The notes under the pieces: generated by a model
Database searches by the model: none
What the model saw: only the letters and a program-made list of their open reading frames with translations
What the model was told of the DNA's origin: nothing
Program-made: the position numbers and the translations under genes
From: Rivularia sp. T60_A2020_040
GTDB lineage: Bacteria > Cyanobacteriota > Cyanobacteriia > Cyanobacteriales > Nostocaceae
Reading direction: 5' to 3'
Assembly: GCA_015272215.1 (NCBI GenBank)
Contig: JACYMD010000108.1
Location: 1 to 60,713 of the forward strand
Length of the DNA stretch: 60,713 bases
Shown: positions 28,532 through 36,421 of the stretch, piece after piece
How positions within the stretch are numbered: position 1 is the first letter of the stretch
Layout of the letters: each line of letters starts with the position of its first letter

Positions 28532-30933
28532 TGTTCCGCTCCTACTTCTTCACTGTAGGGAATTCTGCCGGATGGTGTTACGGGATAAAATCCTCTACGT
28601 TTCCATTCGTAATAATCTTTTTCGATGCGGATAGGTACTGTCCATTTTTGTGCTTCTTGTTTAAATAATTTCATGCGAGATGTTTTCTTACCTCGTTGAA
28701 TTGATTCCTGTTCTTTTTGTTCAGCAATCTTCCAAATTTCTGTTTCATCTTCACCCAATATTACGGTAATTGTATATCCTGATTCTCGCAAGGAATCTTG
28801 ATAGGAACACCAATTATCTTCTAACCAATTCGATTTAATTTGTTTAATTTCTTCAGAATTCAAACTTGCAGCAAATTCTGCTAAATCTTGTTGCGAAATA
28901 CCTGTTTTATCCGCGAATTCTTGAACTAATTTCTCTCCAGTTGATAATTCTACTTTCTCGTAAGGTTTTGAATTATCCCAAGGATAAATAATTGCTGGTT
29001 TGGCTTTTTCTTCTACTTTAATCATCCTGCGATTTAATCTACCCAAGCGTTGAATTAAAGCTGCTGCGGGAGCCATTGCCGAAACTAATAAATCAGCACT
29101 TAAATCCAGAGACATTTCACATACTTGGGTAGTAATTGCCAAAATAGGTTTATCTTCCTTGAATCCCTCAATTACAGCTTGGTGTTTTTTCAATCTATCT
29201 TTATAACGAAAGCGACTATGATAAATTAAGGGAGTAATATTTAATTCAGGCACTTTTTCGGCAAGTTTATTTTTTGCAGTACGATAAATTTCAATACAAG
29301 TTTTAACTGAATTAGTCACCCATAAAACCTTTTGTTTGTTCCTTAATGCTGTAATTACAGGTTCCCAAACTTCTGTTAATTCATCAAAATTATTGACTTC
29401 GGAGATATAGTTAATATCGTAACGTGGTAATTCTTCTAATTCTTTTGGTCCCGAAATTGGTTCTCCTAAATCTTCTCGTTGCTCTGATAAAATTTGATAA
29501 ATTGCTGTCAATTGTTCAGGAGTAAAACTCGCACTCATTAATAAAATTGGCGCACCTCTAAAGGCTTTAATAAACTTCAATAATGCTCCAAATAGACGTG
29601 TATCATAAGCATGAACTTCATCAAATACAAAAGCTGCTTTTGCTAATGCAGCCCATGAATAAAGCGGTTTACGATTATTTTGAATTAAACCCAGCACTGA
29701 ATCAACTGTACAGACAATCAATTTTTTTCTCCATGCTTGAAAAGCCATTAATCTAGATTCAATTCCTTCGGAATCATCCGAATCACCCGAAAATAGTAAT
29801 TCCCTATCCAAATCCGCACGGGAATGCATTAAAGCTGATTCAATTTCCGTTTCATGTGCATAATCAATATAACCTTGAGATGCAGTTCCAGTTGTTGGAT
29901 AAGAAAAGAATAATTTACGTCCAACAGCCCATTTTTGCCCCCAAGCATATGCTGCAACTGTTTTACCAGTTCCACAACCTGCTTTAACTAAAGTAACTCG
30001 ATGTTTTGAATTAGCAACTAACTCTTGAAATGGTCGTAATTTTTTACCATTCAAACGTTGTTTAACTAGCTTTTGTAAATCTTGTTTTGAAAGTTGCAGT
30101 GATAATACTTCTTCAATCCATTCTTTAAAATTTTCTTCTCCTAAAGGAAGTGCAGAACCTGCTAAATCTGCTGCAATTACTGTTGCTTTGACTGCTGCAA
30201 TCAATCTTTGTTGTTCCCAATCAGGCTCAAAATCATTAAACTCATTACGTAAATTATTTAAAGCTTCTTTCAACTCATCTTTCGTCCAAATCTCATTTGG
30301 CAATTCTGGTAATTTTTTGGGTAATTCTAAATCTCTAATACCCATTTTTAGAATTGTTTGAAAATCGGAATGAGAAGTATATATTTTTAATTCATCTCCC
30401 GTACCAGAAGAAATTTCTGCAATACAACCCGATGGTTTTTTATCTTTACCCAACCCAATTTTTAAATGATGCCCCATCGCTGCCCAAACTGCAATCATCA
30501 AATTGGCATTCGGACACTTTTCTAACCATTTTCGGAAAGTTGGTACTTGCAATGCTAAAATGCCACTAATCACTTCATGACGCAGCATTTGTCTATCTGA
30601 TTGTCTCTCTCTTAGAATCTGCTTTCGATAATCTTGATGTTTTGGTTCAGGTGATTTTTCGAGAGTTTTCAAGTAAACCATTTCTTGAAAATGTTGATTT
30701 GCTTTACCCCAATCATGCAGATAGGCACCTAATCTAACTGTATTTGCAAAATAACGAAAATCAATATGCTCTAAACCTAATTGTTTGAGAATAGACACAC
30801 CGATTTTATCAACCAAAATATCAGCAGCTTGCATCACTAAACTGATATGCCCAGTATATTTTGCTGCTCCTTTGATTTTTGGGCATTTCTGTTCTTCAAC
30901 AGATAAAGACTTAGCCAGTAGGGTTTTAAACAT
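28528..30933 (-). CDS. cas3: Cas3 HD nuclease-helicase
   Basis: A fused HD nuclease and DExH helicase that degrades the target after Cascade binding. HD motifs are H in YTGHIS, LGAYLHDWGKANQHF and LRHEVISG (first 150 residues). Helicase motifs are KAGCGTGKT (Walker A), FDEVHAYD (motif II), LMSASFT (motif III) and LIQRLGRLNRR (motif VI). The open frame reaches a GTG at 30966, but I choose ATG 30933. It is preceded by AAGAGG at a normal distance and reduces the overlap with cas6 to 8 bases, giving about 801 residues. It is translationally coupled to cas6 and to cas8. Confidence 0.93.
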   Translation of the reverse strand: MFKTLLAKSLSVEEQKCPKIKGAAKYTGHISLVMQAADILVDKIGVSILKQLGLEHIDFRYFANTVRLGAYLHDWGKANQHFQEMVYLKTLEKSPEPKHQDYRKQILRERQSDRQMLRHEVISGILALQVPTFRKWLEKCPNANLMIAVWAAMGHHLKIGLGKDKKPSGCIAEISSGTGDELKIYTSHSDFQTILKMGIRDLELPKKLPELPNEIWTKDELKEALNNLRNEFNDFEPDWEQQRLIAAVKATVIAADLAGSALPLGEENFKEWIEEVLSLQLSKQDLQKLVKQRLNGKKLRPFQELVANSKHRVTLVKAGCGTGKTVAAYAWGQKWAVGRKLFFSYPTTGTASQGYIDYAHETEIESALMHSRADLDRELLFSGDSDDSEGIESRLMAFQAWRKKLIVCTVDSVLGLIQNNRKPLYSWAALAKAAFVFDEVHAYDTRLFGALLKFIKAFRGAPILLMSASFTPEQLTAIYQILSEQREDLGEPISGPKELEELPRYDINYISEVNNFDELTEVWEPVITALRNKQKVLWVTNSVKTCIEIYRTAKNKLAEKVPELNITPLIYHSRFRYKDRLKKHQAVIEGFKEDKPILAITTQVCEMSLDLSADLLVSAMAPAAALIQRLGRLNRRMIKVEEKAKPAIIYPWDNSKPYEKVELSTGEKLVQEFADKTGISQQDLAEFAASLNSEEIKQIKSNWLEDNWCSYQDSLRESGYTITVILGEDETEIWKIAEQKEQESIQRGKKTSRMKLFKQEAQKWTVPIRIEKDYYEWKRRGFYPVTPSGRIPYSEEVGAEQ

Positions 30934-31591
30934 TTCTACCTCTTTTGCAAGGTAAGAAATATCCACATCCTAAGTGCCTTTTACCACCAATTCCCCACCG
31001 TTGTAATTTCAGAGAATCTTCGTCACTTAAACCAGAAACTTCTGCACTAAAACCTACTACCGTATAACTTTTCACTTTAATTGTTTTGCGACAATATTCA
31101 CCCTTTCTATCTTTGGGAATAGAAATTTGGGCAGATATCCCTAAATCATTAAGCTGACGCTGTGCTGCTATTACAAATGATTCAGGTTGTTGATGTCCCT
31201 TGATGACAACAATTCTAGACTTGAGTTTATCTACTGGTTTCAATGTAAATATTTCAGGAATACCAATTCTAATCTCATGTATACCCAAACAAATAGACTT
31301 TCCAGCAAATTTATAAACCAAGGGTATTAGTGAAATTGGTGTACGAATTCGTAAACAAGACTGTTCGGTAAGAAGTATCTTTCCCTGTTTATCGGGATAA
31401 CCAGGAATTGTCAAAATACTGAGAGTCTCTTGCTGTCTGATTTCTGGATTGAGATGAACACAAGCAGCAAATAGCGCATAACCATGATCCGCAGGTAAAT
31501 AGTTTCCTTGTACCGGAAAACACAACTCAACAAATGGCTCATTTCTCAAATCTGCATCTTGCGATGCAGCAAATCCTACAGATGCAATCAT
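30926..31591 (-). CDS. cas6: Cas6 (Cmx6) crRNA-processing endoribonuclease
   Basis: A 221-residue protein with VELCFPVQGNYLPADHGYAL (residues 21-40), the start typical of the I-MYXAN Cas6/Cmx6 group, and a C-terminal glycine-rich loop GIGGKRHLGCGYFLP that contacts RNA in RAMP proteins. His36 in ADHGYAL is a candidate catalytic residue. Cas6 cuts the repeat to leave the 5' handle, here probably ending GTTGAGCAC. It is the first gene of the operon, about 190 bases downstream of the predicted start site. AGGGGG lies 9 bases before the ATG. Confidence 0.9.
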   Translation of the reverse strand: MIASVGFAASQDADLRNEPFVELCFPVQGNYLPADHGYALFAACVHLNPEIRQQETLSILTIPGYPDKQGKILLTEQSCLRIRTPISLIPLVYKFAGKSICLGIHEIRIGIPEIFTLKPVDKLKSRIVVIKGHQQPESFVIAAQRQLNDLGISAQISIPKDRKGEYCRKTIKVKSYTVVGFSAEVSGLSDEDSLKLQRWGIGGKRHLGCGYFLPCKRGRNV

Positions 31592-31660
31592 TTCAGGATT
31601 CCCCCTAATTTATAAAATATTTAGACAAGAATATTTTGATGATTATCGAAATATCTAAAA

Positions 31661-31696
31661 TGTTCAAAACCTAAAAAGGCATCTGAGGTTATTGAA
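31661..31696 (-). repeat. Degenerate CRISPR repeat in the cas operon 5' leader
   Basis: The plus strand carries GGCATC, AGGTT, CCT and TCAA at the spacing of the repeat. Read with cas6 it runs AACCTCAGATGCC ... TTTTGAACA, so the handle region is partly kept. It would be part of the cas messenger's untranslated leader and could be a Cas6 site. Confidence 0.6.
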
Positions 31697-31705
31697 TTTT
31701 AACTG

Positions 31706-31760
31706 AATTTTTAATTTTTAATTTTTAATTTTTAATTTTTAATTTTTAATTTTTAATTTT
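31706..31760. repeat. AATTTTT heptamer tandem repeat, 7.9 copies
   Basis: Seven full copies of AATTTTT plus six bases of an eighth, within the presumed 5' untranslated leader of the cas operon, next to the pseudo-spacer match at 31761-31771. Confidence 0.85.
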
Positions 31761-31788
31761 CAAACACGAAACATTTGAATAAATATAT

Positions 31789-31816
31789 ACTATACACATT
31801 CCACCTGTTATGTCAA
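31789..31816 (-). promoter_or_regulatory. Predicted promoter of the cas operon
   Basis: On the minus strand TTGACA (31811-31816) and TATAGT (31789-31794) stand 16 bases apart. The start would be near 31782, about 190 bases before cas6. The seed match to the pseudo-spacer (31761-31771) lies at about +12 to +22. Confidence 0.7.
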
Positions 31817-31838
31817 GCTTTATCTTAAAATTGTTTAT

Positions 31839-31871
31839 CGCCCAAAGGCATCATAGGTTAGGAGTCAGAAG
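31839..31871 (-). repeat. Degenerate CRISPR repeat upstream of the cas promoter
   Basis: CGCCCAAAGGCATCATAGG plus TT matches CGCCTTACGGCATCAAAGG plus TT at 17 of 21 positions. It would form the downstream repeat of the crRNA-like unit whose upstream repeat is at 31933-31974. Confidence 0.6.
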
Positions 31872-31985
31872 GGTAATGTTAAGCCCATCCGCCCTGTATT
31901 GCTGATCGGTTCTACACCTTGCAAACACGAAAGTGCTCAACGCCTAGTGAATGGCATCAAAGTTTTTAAAATACAAGATAATCAT
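31872..31985 (-). ncRNA. Candidate crRNA-like RNA that targets the cas promoter region
   Basis: On the minus strand a degenerate repeat (31974 down to 31933) ends with GGCGTTGAGCAC, identical to the array repeat's last 12 bases, but has AGTGAAT in place of the four loop bases. The adjoining pseudo-spacer begins TTTCGTGTTTG (31932-31922). These 11 bases recur at 31771-31761 in the predicted initial transcribed region of the cas operon, with ATG on the 5' side; two of the next three positions match as well. A weak promoter with TTGATA (32013-32018) and TATAGG (31988-31993), 19 bases apart, could start the RNA. The family precedent is crRNA-like RNAs that autorepress cas operons through partial matches. 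Expression and function are inferred. Confidence 0.5.
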
Positions 31986-32021
31986 AACCTATAGTCTATT
32001 TAATTTTTTCGCTATCAAATT

Positions 32022-32283
32022 ACAAGCACATCTGCTTGTGAAACCCAATTTACTAATAAAAGTAGTGATAAGTCTTATCTGATAAATGTTTGAGGCGGTA
32101 GAATTTTATTGCAGGTGCTTGTAAAATGCCTAAATTGCTTATACAGTATGGTTTATAGTGATATTAATTTTCTACAAAAGTTGGGTTTCAGCTTCTTTTT
32201 TAGTATATGCTTGTCTTTTTGCCTAGGGTACTTGTAAAATTGTTTAGGGAACTACTCAGTGTAAGGGTTTTTAATCCTGCTAA
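32022..32283 (+). promoter_or_regulatory. Leader of the main CRISPR array
   Basis: An AT-rich gene-free stretch directly before the first repeat. It has a hairpin ACAAGCA/TGCTTGT (32022-32039) and a direct repeat of GGTRCTTGTAAAAT at 32114-32127 and 32227-32240. The intact first repeat on this side and the damaged repeat at the far end agree with a leader here and plus-strand transcription. An exact promoter could not be fixed. Confidence 0.6.
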
Positions 32284-33596
32284 GTGTTTTACCTTTGATT
32301 GCCGTAAGGCGTTGAGCACTAACTTACTGGGAAGTAAGAAGAAGCTTGAACTTGCGTGTTTTACCTTTGATTGCCGTAAGGCGTTGAGCACTTGGTGAGT
32401 CTTTTAAATCATTTAAAAAGTTGTTAGTGTTTTACCTTTGATTGCCGTAAGGCGTTGAGCACACATAGCCCTAGTGATTTTAATTTGCGTTGCGGATGGT
32501 GTTTTACCTTTGATTGCCGTAAGGCGTTGAGCACAGTTCACCTCTTTTTCTACTTCTGAATCACTCTCCTGTGTTTTACCTTTGATTGCCGTAAGGCGTT
32601 GAGCACAACTGAACCGCTAAATCAACTAAGATTAAAGCCTCGGTGTTTTACCTTTGATTGCCGTAAGGCGTTGAGCACCGATCGCACTTCCGAGTAATCG
32701 CGTGATAGCTTCCGTGTTTTACCTTTGATTGCCGTAAGGCGTTGAGCACGTTGTGATTCTAAGTTTTGAGCGTAAGTTATCATCGTGTTTTACCTTTGAT
32801 TGCCGTAAGGCGTTGAGCACAATTTGATTATCTTGGTCAGCTTTTGTCTTGGTCTGTGTTTTACCTTTGATTGCCGTAAGGCGTTGAGCACGGTATTTTC
32901 CGCGTAGGTATACTGCGAGTATTGGAAGTGTTTTACCTTTGATTGCCGTAAGGCGTTGAGCACGCAACACACTCAGAACAAAAAGAAATACTTCGCTAAG
33001 TGTTTTACCTTTGATTGCCGTAAGGCGTTGAGCACAATGTAGACTTTCTCAAGGATGTCGGCTATCAAATTGTGTTTTACCTTTGATTGCCGTAAGGCGT
33101 TGAGCACTCAGTTTACTTTGTACGTGTCAAGATGGATGAAAAAGGTGTTTTACCTTTGATTGCCGTAAGGCGTTGAGCACCAATAGTCACCGCATGACTT
33201 TCCTTCCTTGCACTTAGCGTGTTTTACCTTTGATTGCCGTAAGGCGTTGAGCACAGCAGAATCATGAGCATAATCTTGTTCTGTCATTTGTGTTTTACCT
33301 TTGATTGCCGTAAGGCGTTGAGCACACATCGGGATAATCTTCTCTTATCTTATTCTCTGCTTGTGTTTTACCTTTGATTGCCGTAAGGCGTTGAGCACAT
33401 CAATCAATCGATCTTCCTTATCATGAATCCCTTGTGTTTTACCTTTGATTGCCGTAAGGCGTTGAGCACACCATGACTTGCTTGCCTTCAATCGCGTCTA
33501 CAATGTGTTTTACCTTTGATTGCCGTAAGGCGTTGAGCACCTGATAGGGTGATTGCGATCGCCATTCTTACTGCAAGTGTTTTACCGGCGTTAGCG
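32284..33596 (+). CRISPR. Main CRISPR array, 18 intact repeats plus one truncated
   Basis: Eighteen identical 36-bp repeats begin at 32284, 32356, 32427, 32499, 32571, 32643, 32714, 32785, 32856, 32928, 33000, 33072, 33145, 33219, 33290, 33363, 33434 and 33505. The unit begins GTGTTTTACCTTTGATTGCC and ends GTAAGGCGTTGAGCAC. Spacers are 35-38 bases. A nineteenth repeat at 33577 has lost 14 internal bases (GTGTTTTACC joined to GGCGTT), marking the leader-distal end. It is separated from cas6 by the leader and lies on the opposite strand to the cas genes. Short open frames in the array are artefacts of the periodicity. Confidence 0.97.
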
Positions 33597-33645
33597 TTTG
33601 TCTTTGTCTTGTAGATTCGTCCGATTTTTTGTACGTTTTTGCGGC

Positions 33646-33706
33646 AATGGTTGATGGTTGATAAGCTGTCGCTTTTTAACTTATCCACCAACCATCAACC
33701 ATCAAC
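33646..33706. repeat. Inverted repeat after the CRISPR array
   Basis: ATGGTTGATGGTTG ... CAACCATCAACCAT arms, with a TAAG/CTTA extension and an interior bulge, enclose about 20 bases. It lies between the array and the RTX-like gene and may terminate both. Confidence 0.6.
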
Positions 33707-33721
33707 AACTAACAACAATTA

Positions 33722-34474
33722 TCAGATGAGATTCCCAGGTATTCGTTTTGGTATTCTGTAAAAATTATCTTCCAATCCTGGTTCGATGGCAGTCTGTTCG
33801 GTTAATTGAGTAAAGGGTTTTCCAGTGTCTTGTTCTTCCATCGAACTAGGATAACTTGAAATTGATGTGGATGGGGATTGAGAAGGAGATGCTTCCCCAG
33901 TAATCAAACCCAGAAAGTCTTGGAGGCTTGTATTTGACAACATATTGGAGATAAAACCGGAGAAAAATTGATCGATGTTGGGAAAGTTAAAGTTGGGAAT
34001 ATCAATGTTACTGTTGGGTGTTTCTGTTTGTAAACTGGAAAAATCAGCAGTATGTTTCCCAGCTAAGCCGCCGAAGGTTTCTGTTGTTGGTGGTTGACTG
34101 GCGATCGCCTTATCGGTACTAGGATCGAAGTCTAATATAGTACTTGATGTCTGTGCCTTATCCCAACTGTTAATCCAGAATTGATCGGCACTTTCTTTTC
34201 CCATCATCAAGTCACCACCGTTGCCATCGATTAGAATATCATTTCCTGTTCCCCCTAGCAAGGAGTTTTTATCCATACCACCATTGAGTATATCCTCTAC
34301 TTCTCCACCACCGAGAAAATTAAAAGATGACTTATTTTGTAACATTAAAGTCTCGTTTAATTCGGGGAATAATGCTTGTTGATTTTCTAGAGTTGCTGCT
34401 TGAAGACTAGAAATATTGTTTAGCTGATTGGATGTCAATCCTAAAGATGTGTTGTCTGAATTAAGGTTAAGCAT
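33722..34474 (-). CDS. RTX-type calcium-binding repeat protein
   Basis: A 250-residue acidic protein with LLGGTGNDILIDGNGGDLMMG (about residues 73-92), one to two hemolysin-type GGxGxDxLxx calcium-binding repeats. It is followed by DQFWINSW ... STILDFDPSTDKAI, a segment usual after RTX repeats in cyanobacterial exported proteins. The rest is low-complexity Ser/Thr/Pro-rich. No signal peptide is visible, which fits type I secretion. GAGGTAA lies before the ATG. It has far fewer repeats than typical family members, so it may be a shortened remnant. Confidence 0.65.
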   Translation of the reverse strand: MLNLNSDNTSLGLTSNQLNNISSLQAATLENQQALFPELNETLMLQNKSSFNFLGGGEVEDILNGGMDKNSLLGGTGNDILIDGNGGDLMMGKESADQFWINSWDKAQTSSTILDFDPSTDKAIASQPPTTETFGGLAGKHTADFSSLQTETPNSNIDIPNFNFPNIDQFFSGFISNMLSNTSLQDFLGLITGEASPSQSPSTSISSYPSSMEEQDTGKPFTQLTEQTAIEPGLEDNFYRIPKRIPGNLI

Positions 34475-35349
34475 ACAATTACCTCAGAATTACCATAAAA
34501 GTTTGCGAACCCAGACTTAAATCAGTTATTAGTTATCAGTTTGTTGATACCTATGGTGGTTAGACTCGTTACCAACACTTTTGGGCAATTGGTGAGACTT
34601 AGACGATTCGGTAAATTGATAACTGTTCACTGTTCACTGTTAAAAATATCTGGGAAAAATAATACTTGCGACTTGCGCTTTAGGTGTCTATAAAACAGAA
34701 TTTTGGAGATTGAAGGAGAAATTCTGTTTTACTGTGAATTCGATTACTTTTTTTTGCGGAGAATTTACGTTAATCACTAATCAGTTATGAGATTGCACAA
34801 TCGGGGTAATAATTTCCTACCATAACCCTTGATAAGTGTCGGCTGATTTAAGGCTGTCAAAGATAAAAAGAATCTGTTTGTCTTATATCTTGTTGTATGC
34901 CTTAAGGCGAGAAAGTCATACTAATTTTGCAGTCCCCAAAATGATTTTAAATGATTTATTGATTTATTTACCGCCGCGAAAAAAATTTTAATATATTATT
35001 AATAAATCAATTAATAAATCAATTAATAAATTAGAGATAAGCATTTATATTTTTGAGAGTATTGGTGATTACTTTTTAACGATGTTTATGCTTTTGAAGT
35101 CATAAGTCTGGGTTTTTCGTTGATATCTGGGATTCAAGCCAGGATTTTCCATAGAAACCGGGTTTATTTGAGAAAATCATCTTTAAATAAATGATTTGTA
35201 ATTGAAATTACATAGATAAAATAAAGAAAAATATATTCATGATCAATTATTTGATGAGCGATAGTTATTTGCTGGTACATATAAGTTCCCATATTTATCT
35301 TTAGATTTGATTTATCTATAGAGTCAATCCAAAATCCAAAATCTAAAAT
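34475..35349. other. Gene-free 0.9 kb, AT-rich
   Basis: No credible coding frame. It contains TTCACTG tandem units near 34625, a perfect palindrome GCCTTAAGGC (34899-34908), three TTAATAAATCAA units (about 34995-35030) and AATCTAA/AATCCAA heptamers at 35328-35356. Confidence 0.6.
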
Positions 35350-36246
35350 CTAAAATCGAACGACTTTCCCCGGAGTTACCCCAAGCAACTTTTTAAAATG
35401 TCGATTTAAATGGCTTTGATTGGCAAAACCAACAATAAAAGCAACTTGAGCAATACTATACTTTCCCGTTAGTAATAATTCTTTAGCGTGTTTAACGCGA
35501 GTTTGAATCACATATTGATGGGGTGTAACTCCCATTGATAACTTAAATAAATGACAAAAATAATGTAGACTCATATGTAATAAACTTGCTAATTCATTCA
35601 AGCTTAAATCTTGAGCTAAATTATTATTGATGTATTCAATAATTTGATTTAATTGAGTTCTTGATAAACCATTTGTATATTCTTTAATGTTTAGTGTTCG
35701 CGTGGAATAATATTGTAATAAATGTACAATCAAAGCATTTATTATTGTTTCCACATATAAACGACTTTTTGATGGATTGTTTTCTAAAACCTTTTTAATT
35801 GCAAGTCCAATTTGTAAAACTAAAGAGTCTGGTGTCGCGAAATGTGGTATTAATTGAACTTGTTGTGGTTCTCCTGATTCATCAATAGCACGTGCAAAAA
35901 CTGTTGGATCAATACCTAGGAGAATAAAATCACCTTCAGCATCCCAAGCACACTTTTGACCGATATTTGCAGGGGTAATTACTATATCTCCACCAATTAC
36001 TGAGTCCCGTTGAAAACGTCCATCAAGCTTTCTATCTGCATGAATAATATAGTTGCCGTGAGTAAAAATAGTAATACTGTGTCCCAGGGGACTAGAAACT
36101 TCAGGAGTCTCGTATGCTGGTACAGATAGATATCTAAAGAACATCCCATCCCATCCAGTGTTTTGACTGGTGAGAATTGGTTGACAAGGAAAAAGTTGGT
36201 TTATCTCATCTTCTTTGGTCAGAACTAAAGGTTTATTTTCTGACAT
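35350..36246 (-). CDS. AraC family transcriptional regulator
   Basis: A 298-residue regulator. The N-terminal 180 residues look like a cupin-type sensing domain. The C-terminal 100 residues form the double helix-turn-helix, LSLNELASLLHMSLHYFCHL (helix-turn-helix 1) and SIAQVAFIVGFANQSHLNRH (helix-turn-helix 2), and it ends FKKLLGVTPGKVVRF. It is divergent from the acyltransferase gene across 175 bases and so may control it; the effector is unknown. The start at ATG 36246 has no strong ribosome site. Confidence 0.9.
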   Translation of the reverse strand: MSENKPLVLTKEDEINQLFPCQPILTSQNTGWDGMFFRYLSVPAYETPEVSSPLGHSITIFTHGNYIIHADRKLDGRFQRDSVIGGDIVITPANIGQKCAWDAEGDFILLGIDPTVFARAIDESGEPQQVQLIPHFATPDSLVLQIGLAIKKVLENNPSKSRLYVETIINALIVHLLQYYSTRTLNIKEYTNGLSRTQLNQIIEYINNNLAQDLSLNELASLLHMSLHYFCHLFKLSMGVTPHQYVIQTRVKHAKELLLTGKYSIAQVAFIVGFANQSHLNRHFKKLLGVTPGKVVRF

Positions 36247-36421
36247 AATTAAAACAGAATTCTACATTTTTAATGTATCAAAAATTTAGATAGGATATAT
36301 CCGGTTTTTACAACATTATTTGAACATTTTTGACAAAAGTTATTATACCTCCATAGCATGAGGTAAATTACAACACATTTTAGTTAAAATTTGAATAATT
36401 TAGTTGTAGTAAAAAGTCTCA

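Noticed and set aside
30934-30966. GTG start of cas3 giving a 41-base overlap with cas6
   Set aside because: ATG 30933 has an AAGAGG ribosome site and a normal 8-base overlap.
22206-33596. CRISPR-associated transposon (CAST)
   Set aside because: No tnsB, tnsC or tniQ gene is present, and Cas3, Cas1, Cas2 and Cas4 are intact, so this is an ordinary interference-type locus.
32200-33691. Open frames of 60-83 residues on both strands within the CRISPR array, including one that runs into the flank with a P-loop-like NANAGKTLAV
   Set aside because: They are created by the 36-base repeat plus 36-base spacer periodicity. The P-loop-like run crosses the truncated last repeat and has no further motif.
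34899-34908. GCCTTAAGGC palindrome as a further CRISPR-repeat relic
   Set aside because: Only the short palindrome resembles the repeat loop; the flanks do not match at repeat spacing.
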